64,000 bases of DNA. Origin: Cohnella nanjingensis. Lineage in GTDB: Bacteria; Bacillota; Bacilli; Paenibacillales; Paenibacillaceae. Positions 7,361-14,428 of this stretch are shown here, in pieces (position 1 is the stretch's first letter; every line of letters starts with the position of its first letter). Below the pieces are notes generated by a model, which was not told where the DNA came from, did not search any database, and saw only the letters and a list, made by a program, of their open reading frames with translations. The DNA lies in contig NZ_JACJVP010000004.1 in the NCBI RefSeq assembly GCF_014212125.1, forward strand, positions 62,001 to 126,000. Reading direction: 5' to 3'. The translations under genes were made by a program, and so were the position numbers.

Positions 7361-9727
7361 CTAGTTCAATTCGGCGACGGTGACGCCGGCGCCGCCTTCG
7401 CCGTAATTGCCGAGCCGATAGCTCTTCACGTGCTTGTGCCGGCGCAGGAAATCCTGGATGCCGCTGCGAAGGGCTCCGGTGCCTTTGCCGTGGATAATAT
7501 ACACCTGGCCTAGATTGGCCAGGAACGATTCGTCCAGGAAGCGGTCCACTTCGATGATGGCCTCATCGAGCGTCGCGCCGCGCAAGTCGAGCTCCATGCG
7601 GATGTTCTCGTCGCGCGATCGCTTGACCGTGGTCGCTTGGACCGGCGCTTTCTTGGCTGCCGCGGGAGCGCCGGATTTGCGGACCGGATCCAGATCGGCG
7701 AGCGCTACCTTCATCTTCAGGATGCCCAGCTGAACGAGCGCTTCGTTGCCGGACAGTTCGACGACGTGGCCCTTCTGTCCGCCCAGGCTGAACACCTTGA
7801 CTTCGTCTCCCGCCTCGATCTTGACCGGCTTCCCGCCGCCTGCGCGGGGCTTCTCCACCGGATCGGGCACCGCTTCCTCCAGCCGCCGCTTTGCTTCGAT
7901 CAGACGGTGCTCCTTGACCGATGCGCCTTCCTCCATCGCGAGCTTCCTCAAGTCCGCGATGATCTCTTCCGCTTCACGCCGCGCCTTGGCGACTTGCTGG
8001 CGGGCTTGCTCGCGCGCTTCCTCCAGCAGTTTGGCCTTCTGCTCCTGGAACTTGAAGCGTTCGTCCTCCAATTGCTGGCGGAGCGTCTCGACTTCGCGGC
8101 GGTCGCGCTCGGCCGTTTGCCGCTCGGATTCCGCCCGCCGGCGATCCTGCTCCAGCGAGGCGATCATCGTGTCGACCTTCAGTTCGTCCTCGCTGACTTC
8201 CCCTCGGGCATGATCGATGATGGCGCGCGGCAGACCGAGCCTTCCTGCGATCGCGAACGCGTTGCTTCGGCCGGGCACGCCGACCAGCAGCCGGTACGTC
8301 GGGCGCAAGGTCGCCACGTCGAACTCCATGCTGGCGTTAATGATGCCTTCCCGGTTGTAAGCGTAGGCTTTAAGCTCGCTGTAGTGCGTCGTCGCCACGA
8401 TCCGGCAGCCGATGAGGTGCAGATGCTCCAGGATCGCGATCGCGAGCGCGGAGCCTTCCGCCGGATCCGTGCCGGCGCCCAGCTCGTCGAGCAGCACGAG
8501 GCTGCGCGGCGTCACCTGCTCCAGCATGCCGATCAGGTTCGTCATATGACTGGAGAAGGTACTGAGATTCTGTTCGATGCTCTGCTCGTCGCCGATATCG
8601 GCGTAGATCCCGTCGAACACGCAGAGCGAGCTGCCGTCGTCGGCGGGCACGAACAAGCCGGACATCGCCATCAGGCTGAGCAGGCCGACGGTCTTCAGCG
8701 ACACCGTCTTGCCTCCGGTATTCGGACCGGTGACGATAATCGCCGAATAGCGCTCGCCCATCTCCAGATCGATCGGGACGACCTGCTTCGGATCGATGAG
8801 CGGATGGCGCGCGCGCTTCAGCCGCAGTTCCCCCCGGTCGTTCATCGCCGGGAGCGTGCCGAACATCGCATCGGCCATCCCGGCCTTGGCAAAGATAAAG
8901 TCGATATAGCCAAGCGATTCCGCGTCCGAAGCGAGCAGCTCGGCTTTGTTGCCGGCAAGCTCGCTAAGTTGGCGTAGAATGCGCTCGATTTCCTTTTGCT
9001 CCCTGACTTTAAGCTCCCGGAGCTTATTGTTCAATTGAAGCACCGCTTCCGGCTCGATGAACAGCGTCGCGCCGCTCCCCGACTGGTCGTGGACGATGCC
9101 GCCGAAGTGCGAGCGGTACTCCGCCTTGACGGGAATGACGTAGCGGTCGTTGCGCATCGTGATGAGCGCGTCCTGCAGCATCTTCTGCACCGTGGTCGAG
9201 CGGACGAGGCTATCCAGCTTCTCCCGCGCCCGGCCTTCCCCGATGCGGATCTCCCGGCGGATCGTGGCGAGGTCCGCGCTGGCGGCATCCATCACCTCGC
9301 CCTGCTCGTCGATGCAGCGGCGGATCTCGTCCTCCAGCGGCTTGGCGTCGATCAGCGGCTCGCAGAGGTCCTCCAGCAGCGGTATCTCAAGTTCGTCCGA
9401 GACGGCCGCGACATATTTGCGTATACGCCTGGAACCCATGATGAACTGCGCGATATCCATGAGTTCGGACGGTCCGAGCACCCCGCCGAGCTTGGCGCGC
9501 CCCAGCGGCGCGCGTACGTCGGTGACGCCGCCGAACGGCGGCGCGCCCTTCAAGGCGACGGCTCGGGCCGCTTCGTCGGTCGCGGCCAGCCGGCGTTGCA
9601 CTTCCCGCAGATCCGACGAGGGACGAAGCTTGCCCGCCTCTTCCTTGCCCAAGGACGTCGCTCCGAGATCCGTCAGGCGTTGGATGATTTTATGATATTC
9701 TAACGTAATTAGCGCCTTGTCGTTCAC
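7361..9727 (-). CDS. mutS2: MutS2 endonuclease / ribosome-rescue ATPase
   Basis: MutS2 (RqcU in B. subtilis) is an ABC-type ATPase with a C-terminal Smr nuclease domain that acts on branched DNA and on collided ribosomes. 788 aa from the chosen GTG. Core ATPase: Walker A TGPNTGGKTVSLKTVG near 335, Walker B LVLLDELGAGTDPAEGSA near 405, and ATTHYSELK beyond. A long coiled-coil connector (about 510-640) precedes the KOW-like part and the Smr domain, whose LDLRG and HGKGTGALR motifs lie near 715 and 757. I prefer the GTG with GGAG 12 bp upstream; a TTG four codons earlier touches the GGAG and would be unusable. Confidence 0.95.
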   Translation of the reverse strand: MNDKALITLEYHKIIQRLTDLGATSLGKEEAGKLRPSSDLREVQRRLAATDEAARAVALKGAPPFGGVTDVRAPLGRAKLGGVLGPSELMDIAQFIMGSRRIRKYVAAVSDELEIPLLEDLCEPLIDAKPLEDEIRRCIDEQGEVMDAASADLATIRREIRIGEGRAREKLDSLVRSTTVQKMLQDALITMRNDRYVIPVKAEYRSHFGGIVHDQSGSGATLFIEPEAVLQLNNKLRELKVREQKEIERILRQLSELAGNKAELLASDAESLGYIDFIFAKAGMADAMFGTLPAMNDRGELRLKRARHPLIDPKQVVPIDLEMGERYSAIIVTGPNTGGKTVSLKTVGLLSLMAMSGLFVPADDGSSLCVFDGIYADIGDEQSIEQNLSTFSSHMTNLIGMLEQVTPRSLVLLDELGAGTDPAEGSALAIAILEHLHLIGCRIVATTHYSELKAYAYNREGIINASMEFDVATLRPTYRLLVGVPGRSNAFAIAGRLGLPRAIIDHARGEVSEDELKVDTMIASLEQDRRRAESERQTAERDRREVETLRQQLEDERFKFQEQKAKLLEEAREQARQQVAKARREAEEIIADLRKLAMEEGASVKEHRLIEAKRRLEEAVPDPVEKPRAGGGKPVKIEAGDEVKVFSLGGQKGHVVELSGNEALVQLGILKMKVALADLDPVRKSGAPAAAKKAPVQATTVKRSRDENIRMELDLRGATLDEAIIEVDRFLDESFLANLGQVYIIHGKGTGALRSGIQDFLRRHKHVKSYRLGNYGEGGAGVTVAELN

Positions 9728-9876
9728 GGCGAGGCCCAACTCCTCTCGCCCTTATTATATCCGATGCGGCGGCGCTTGCGAAACCTTCCACTCATACCGT
9801 TCGCGCCGATGGATACACTATTCCCAATACCGGTGCGAACCGGGAATTAGATCAGCTAGTCTGGAGGGATCGGAGC

Positions 9877-10248
9877 ATGCAATTTCTTGGTCACGTCGTC
9901 CGTTTCATCGTCTCGGCGATCGTCCTGATGATCGTCGGCTTCATCGTGCCGCAGTTCGCGATCGGCGGCTTCTGGAGCGCTTTGATGCTCGCGCTCGTCA
10001 TCGCGGTGCTCGGTTGGATCATCGAAGGGATTTTCGGCAAAAGGGTCACGCCCTTTGGCCGGGGGATCGTCGGATTCCTCAGCAGCGCGCTCGTCATCTG
10101 GCTGGCGCAGTTCGTCATCGGGAACATGAGGGTTACGATCCTCGGAGCGCTGCTCGCGGCGCTGGTCATCGGGATCATCGACCTCTTCATTCCGGTCGCC
10201 AGCCCGTTCCGCGCCGGCCGCAACAGCAGCCGTCCCGAACGGAATTGA
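9877..10248 (+). CDS. Four-helix 'phage holin family' membrane protein
   Basis: 123 aa with four closely spaced hydrophobic helices (about 5-22, 29-48, 62-82, 87-107) and a basic C-terminus (RAGRNSSRPERN). It belongs to the broad family annotated as holin superfamily IV / YvlD-like; most members are chromosomal and are not phage lysis proteins. GGAGGGATCGGAGC precedes ATG. It runs opposite to mutS2 and is closed by its own terminator, a monocistronic unit. Confidence 0.75.
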   Translation: MQFLGHVVRFIVSAIVLMIVGFIVPQFAIGGFWSALMLALVIAVLGWIIEGIFGKRVTPFGRGIVGFLSSALVIWLAQFVIGNMRVTILGALLAALVIGIIDLFIPVASPFRAGRNSSRPERN

Positions 10249-10268
10249 CAGGCGACGGCCCCCAAGCT

Positions 10269-10303
10269 CGGCTCCCGCGAACGCCGCGGGAGCCGTTTTT
10301 CGT
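10269..10303 (+). terminator. Terminator of the holin-like gene
   Basis: An 11-bp perfect stem (CGGCTCCCGCG and its complement) with a short AACGC loop, followed by TTTTTCGTT on the plus strand. Confidence 0.93.
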
Positions 10304-10401
10304 TCATCTTTTGGACATATCCCGGCGCACGGACGATGTGATATGATATTGCCGAATCGGCCTAGCGCCGGTTCGACGCTATCGATCGGAGGGGAACCGG
10401 T

Positions 10402-10776
10402 TTGTTACGTACGACATTCGCCAAGCTGCTCGCCGTCGGCCTCGTCGCGCTTGCGCTGTCCGCATGCGGGAGCAAGAACGACAACGCGGCGCAGCCCGAG
10501 GATACGGCGGCGGCCTCGCAGGAGATCGTCATTCGCGCCAGCAACTGGCAGTTCGATCAGACGGAGTACAAGATTCCGAAGGATACGCCGGTCCGCATCA
10601 AGCTGGAGAACGAGGCGGGCGCGCACGGCGTGCAGATCGAAGGCGCCGGCGTCAAGCTGAGCAACGGCAAGAAATCCAAAGTCGTCACGCTCGCGGCAGG
10701 TACATACGACATCAAGTGCTACATCGTCTGCGGCGACGGCCATCTGAAGATGAAGGCCAAGCTGGTCGTCTCTTAA
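10402..10776 (+). CDS. Small lipoprotein with a CuA-type cupredoxin domain
   Basis: 124-aa secreted lipoprotein. Signal peptide with lipobox LALSAC (Cys ~21), then a cupredoxin beta-barrel (~40-124). The end, CYIVCGDGHLKM, has the spacing C-x3-C-x3-H-x2-M of the dinuclear CuA site of cytochrome oxidase subunit II, and an upstream His (GAHGVQ) can supply the other ligand. There are no transmembrane hairpin helices, so it is not a full oxidase subunit II. Likely an extracytoplasmic copper electron carrier or copper chaperone; the partner is not visible. Start is TTG with GGAGGGGAACCGG before it. Confident in the fold, less in the role. Confidence 0.82.
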   Translation: MLRTTFAKLLAVGLVALALSACGSKNDNAAQPEDTAAASQEIVIRASNWQFDQTEYKIPKDTPVRIKLENEAGAHGVQIEGAGVKLSNGKKSKVVTLAAGTYDIKCYIVCGDGHLKMKAKLVVS

Positions 10777-10790
10777 GCGGCGCACGGCGA

Positions 10791-10815
10791 GGCGGCCAAG
10801 GTTTGCTTGGCCGCC
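10791..10815 (+). terminator. Hairpin after the cupredoxin gene
   Basis: Perfect 10-bp inverted repeat GGCGGCCAAG / CTTGGCCGCC with a 5-nt loop, 15 bp after the stop. No T tract follows, so it may stabilise the mRNA end rather than terminate. Confidence 0.4.
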
Positions 10816-11061
10816 ACGCGCCCGGACGCCTGCGACGCTTCATCTTAAGCCGGCCTGCGGCCTTCGGCCTCTGGCGGCAGCTTGACCTCCATCCCCTAGC
10901 TCACCGCTTAATCGCCTTCGCGCAGACGCGCCTCAGTCTGTTCCCGCCGAGTATGATTTTTCGCTCTTTCGCGACGATGAATGACCGCCTTCACCTTGCC
11001 CTCCGTGCCTCCGCCAAGACATCGCGTAGCCTTGCGATTCCCGTCGTGACGTATGAAAACC

Positions 11062-11385
11062 GTTATGTCTATTTTTCGGCTTACGCACCTCCACCGGCCT
11101 TCTCGCAGACTTTAAGGCGGTTTTTCCGCCTTACGCACCTCCGCTCGGCTTTCTCGCAGACTTTAAGGCGGTTTTTCCGCCTTACGCACCTCCGCTCGGC
11201 TTTCTCGCAGACTTTAAGGCGGTTTTTCCGCCTTACGCACCTTCCCTCGGCCTTATCGCAGACTTTAAGGCGGTTTTTCCGCCTTACGCACCTTCGCGCG
11301 GCCTTCCCGCAGACTTTAAGGCGGTTTTTCCGCCTTACGCACCTCCGCGCGGCCTTCCCGCAGGCTGAATTGTCTGTTTTTCGGG
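11062..11385. repeat. 51-bp tandem palindrome array A (about 7 units)
   Basis: Units repeat every 51 bp exactly; the motif TAAGGCGG-TTTTT-CCGCCTTA starts at 11113, 11164, 11215, 11266 and 11317, and degenerate copies (TGTCTATTTTTCGG, TGTCTGTTTTTCGG) sit one period outside each end. Each palindrome is an 8-bp stem with a T5 loop. The 51-bp period leaves reading frames open in both directions, giving apparent 17-residue peptide repeats that I do not regard as genes. It occupies most of the 10.8-11.4 kb spacer between the cupredoxin gene and the end of the ZapA-domain gene. Confidence 0.95.
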
Positions 11386-11444
11386 TTACGCTGGGCCGCG
11401 GACGCGTTCGCCACGCTGCTAACTTCTCCTTTCGGTTACGTGGA

Positions 11445-11499
11445 CAAAAAAAGCCGCCCGCCCAAGCAGGCAAGCCTGCGCTCGCTTGGGAAGACGGCC
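11445..11499 (-). terminator. Terminator of the pheS-pheT-zapA unit
   Basis: On the minus strand GCCGTCTTCCCAAGC pairs with GCTTGGGCGGGCGGC (a few G-T/mismatch positions) and is followed by TTTTTTTGTCC. It starts about 14 bp after the ZapA-domain gene stop. Confidence 0.85.
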
Positions 11500-11512
11500 T
11501 GGCAGAGGCTCG

Positions 11513-14326
11513 TTAAGATTGTTCTTCGAGCATGTCGATCCATTCGTTGTACTCGTTCTGGAGCTTCGAATATTCCACCTGCAGTGCCTCGAATTCCCGG
11601 CGCATCGTGAGCAGCTCCGTCTCCAGGCGTTCGACTTGCTCGTTGTCGCCGCTCTCCCCGCGGATACGCTCGGCCAGTTCGGCGCGCTCCGCCTCCAGCG
11701 TCTCGGCCGCCGCGGCCCGCGCGCGGGCCGCTTCCAGCTCGGCTTCGCGGATGCGCTCGGCCAGCTCGACGCGTTCCGCTTCGAGCGCCTCCATCGCGGC
11801 CGCTTGCGCGCGCGCCGCTTCGATCTCGCGCTCCGCCGCGCGCGCGGCTTCGAGCTGCCGCTCGCCGGCGCGGCTCAGCTCCGCGACGCGCGCTTCCAGC
11901 GAGGCCGCGCGTTCCGCCGCTTCGCGTCCCGATTGCTCGACCCGGGCGACCTCCGCTTGCAGGCGGTGCGCCGCTTCCCGCGCTTCCCGCTCCCGGGCGG
12001 CCAGCTCGCCGAGTTCGCGCTTCAGCTCGTCGCGCTCCTGCTCCGCGGCCGCGCGGGACGAAGCCTCCTCGTTTATTCGAAGCTCGGCTTCATCCGCCAG
12101 CGATTCTCTCTCCTTGTCTTCCGCGTCCGCGGCCAGGCGATAGGCTTCGACGGCCTGCCTCAGCTCCGCCGCCTCCGCGTCGATCCGGTCCTTGTAGGCC
12201 GCCCACTCGGACAGCTGGGCCTGGCGTTCGGCCTCGTCCGCTTCCCGCTGCGCGCGTTCCCGGGCCGCGGCTTGACGCTCCGACTCCGCCGCCGAGGCAG
12301 CGGCATCGCGCGCGTCCAACGCCGATTGGAGCTCCGACTCGTACAGCTCCTGCGTCGTCTTCAGCTCCTCGCCCACGGCGGCTTCGGCTGCCTGCAGCTT
12401 CGCTTCGTATGCCGTATGTACGGCGGTCAATTCCTTCTCGTAGAGGGCCTGAAGCTCCTTCATCTTCGCTTCGTGGGCGGCCTGCGCCTCCGTCAAACCG
12501 CTGACCTGCGCCATCTGGGCCGTCAGCAGCTCCGTCTCGAACGATTCCTGCATCTCCTTCGCGGCCGATTCGTAGGCCATCTTCGCCGCCTCGCGCTCCG
12601 CTTGCCGCTCGGCGTCGGCTTCGTCCAGCGCGGCTTGGGCCCGCGCAAGCGCGGATTGGGCTTCGCCTTGCACGGCGCGCGCCTCGTCCAGCGCCGCCAG
12701 CGCTTCCGACAGCTCCGCCTCGTGCCGCGACCGGACCGCCTTCAGCTCGTCGTCGCGGCTCGCTTCGGCGGCGGCGACCGCTTGGCGGGCCGCGGCCATC
12801 GCATCGGTCAACTGCGCATGCGCCAGCTGCAGATTCGCCTCCGACGCAGCCAGCGCTTCCGACAGCTCCGCCTTCGAAGCTTCGAGCGCGTCCAGGCTCT
12901 CCGCCTGGAGCTGATCGATCTCTTGGCGATGCCCGGTCCGGAGCCGGTCCAGCTCGGCGCGGCTCTCTTCGAGCAGCCGGTCGCGTTCGGCGTCGTGTCC
13001 CGCTTGAAGCTTGGCGACTTCCGATTCGTGGGCGGACCGGACTTGCGCGAGCTCCGCCTTGAGATCGTCGCGCTCCGTATCATAGCCGAGACGCAGCCGT
13101 TCCAGCTCCGCGCGATGGCCTTCCTGGAAGCCGTCAAGCTCCTGCCGGTGCGCGGCGCGAACCTTCGCCAGCTCGGCCTCCAACGCGGAGCGCGCCGCTT
13201 CCTGCGATTCGGTCAGCGCATCTTGCGCCGCCTCGGCCTGCTCGGACGCCTGCCGCCCCTCGGCCTGCAGGCGCGCGAGCTCCGTCTCGTACAGCTCCAT
13301 CGCGGCCTTCAGCTCCGCTTCATGCCCGTTCGCGAGCGCCGCCAGTTCGGCGAGATGGCCTTCGCGCAGCCGCTCCGCATCCGACGCGCGGCCGGCCCGC
13401 TCCGCATCGGCCGCTTCCCGCAGCGAGGCGATCGCCTTCGCATGCTCCTCTGCCAGCTTCGCCAGCTCGGCCTCGTGGCCGGCGAGCAGCCGGGCCAGCT
13501 CCGCCTGCTGCTCCGCCCCCAGCCTTTCCAACGCCTCGCGCTGTCCGGCCTGCAGCCGCTCCGCTTCGTTCTCGCGGCCAGCGCGCTCCGCAGCAAGCTC
13601 GTCGTTCAGCAGCTCCACCTCGGTCCGGTAGTCCGACTCCAGCTTCGCGTAGGCTGCCTGCTGCTCCTCGAGCAGCTTCGCGCTCTCCAGCCGCTGGCTG
13701 TCCTGCGCCTCCGCGAGCGCCGCTTCCTGCTCCGTCCGCAGCCGCGACAATTCGGCTTGGTGCGCTTCCATCAGCCGTTCGCGTTCGGCTTCACGGCCGC
13801 CGCGCTCCGACGACAGCTCTTCGTTCAGCAGCTCCAGCTCCAGCTGATGATTCTCGAGCAGCTGCGCCAGCGCCTCGCGGTGCTCGCCCAGCATCCGATC
13901 CCGGTCGCCGTCCGCGTCCAGCCGGCTCTGGGTCAGCTTCTCCTCGTATTCGTCGCGCAGCCCCTCCTGCTTGGCCGCGTGCGCCTGCTCGGCGTTCTCC
14001 AGCGCGACGGCGCTCTGCGCCTGCAGCGCGTCCCACTCCGCGAGCATCGCCTCGAGCTCCGCCGCAAGGCGCTTGCGCTCGACTTCCTCGTGCAGGAGCC
14101 GTTCGTTCTCCCTGCGGATCCGCATGAGCTCGTCCGCCATATTGACTGAAGCGAGCACCGCCAGCTTGGCCAGATCGAGCCTCGGCGAACCGCTTGAGAT
14201 CTTGTGCATCTGTTCATTCACTAGCGAGGCAACCCGCCGCATGTACTCGATGCTGGAGTGTCCAGTAAGGGTATATTGCGTTCCGTATATGTCAACCGTT
14301 ACGCGTGTCTTATCGTCAGCATTCAC
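11513..14326 (-). CDS. Giant ZapA-domain protein with ~850-residue coiled coil
   Basis: 937 aa. Residues 1-85 are a clear ZapA domain (VTVDIYGTQYTLTGHSSIEY, then SPRLDLAKLAVLASVNMADEL), the FtsZ-ring-associated protein that normally ends after ~85-140 residues. From there to the C-terminus the sequence is an almost unbroken Ala/Glu/Arg/Leu-rich coiled coil without a second globular domain, containing many imperfect repeats such as QAELARLLAGHEAELAKL. It ends YNEWIDMLEEQS. GTG start with GGAGG spaced 8 bp. The position after pheT is that of zapA in Bacillales, so it is the native zapA, extended. It may act as a long bundler or spacer at the Z-ring; this is inference. No internal stop or frameshift is seen. 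Confidence 0.9.
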   Translation of the reverse strand: MNADDKTRVTVDIYGTQYTLTGHSSIEYMRRVASLVNEQMHKISSGSPRLDLAKLAVLASVNMADELMRIRRENERLLHEEVERKRLAAELEAMLAEWDALQAQSAVALENAEQAHAAKQEGLRDEYEEKLTQSRLDADGDRDRMLGEHREALAQLLENHQLELELLNEELSSERGGREAERERLMEAHQAELSRLRTEQEAALAEAQDSQRLESAKLLEEQQAAYAKLESDYRTEVELLNDELAAERAGRENEAERLQAGQREALERLGAEQQAELARLLAGHEAELAKLAEEHAKAIASLREAADAERAGRASDAERLREGHLAELAALANGHEAELKAAMELYETELARLQAEGRQASEQAEAAQDALTESQEAARSALEAELAKVRAAHRQELDGFQEGHRAELERLRLGYDTERDDLKAELAQVRSAHESEVAKLQAGHDAERDRLLEESRAELDRLRTGHRQEIDQLQAESLDALEASKAELSEALAASEANLQLAHAQLTDAMAAARQAVAAAEASRDDELKAVRSRHEAELSEALAALDEARAVQGEAQSALARAQAALDEADAERQAEREAAKMAYESAAKEMQESFETELLTAQMAQVSGLTEAQAAHEAKMKELQALYEKELTAVHTAYEAKLQAAEAAVGEELKTTQELYESELQSALDARDAAASAAESERQAAARERAQREADEAERQAQLSEWAAYKDRIDAEAAELRQAVEAYRLAADAEDKERESLADEAELRINEEASSRAAAEQERDELKRELGELAAREREAREAAHRLQAEVARVEQSGREAAERAASLEARVAELSRAGERQLEAARAAEREIEAARAQAAAMEALEAERVELAERIREAELEAARARAAAAETLEAERAELAERIRGESGDNEQVERLETELLTMRREFEALQVEYSKLQNEYNEWIDMLEEQS

Positions 14327-14428
14327 GGCGTGTTCCTCCCATATCCCAATTAAGAAAAATCGCAGCGAACCGCATCAGGCCGCTCCCCGCGTTCTGATGT
14401 ATTCGCTGCGCCGCGCGCCGTTTCCTGC

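Noticed and set aside
9877-10248. Prophage remnant because of the holin-like protein
   Set aside because: No phage structural, lysis or integrase genes nearby; this four-helix family is usually chromosomal.
11081-11473. Apparent repeat protein read from array A
   Set aside because: Same reason: a frame held open by the 51-bp period, beginning in a terminator and lacking a start signal.
11486-14149. Long plus-strand open frame opposite the ZapA-domain gene
   Set aside because: It is the antisense shadow of a GC-rich coiled-coil gene; composition is Arg/Leu/Gly low-complexity, no ribosome site, and the minus-strand frame has a recognisable domain and correct synteny.
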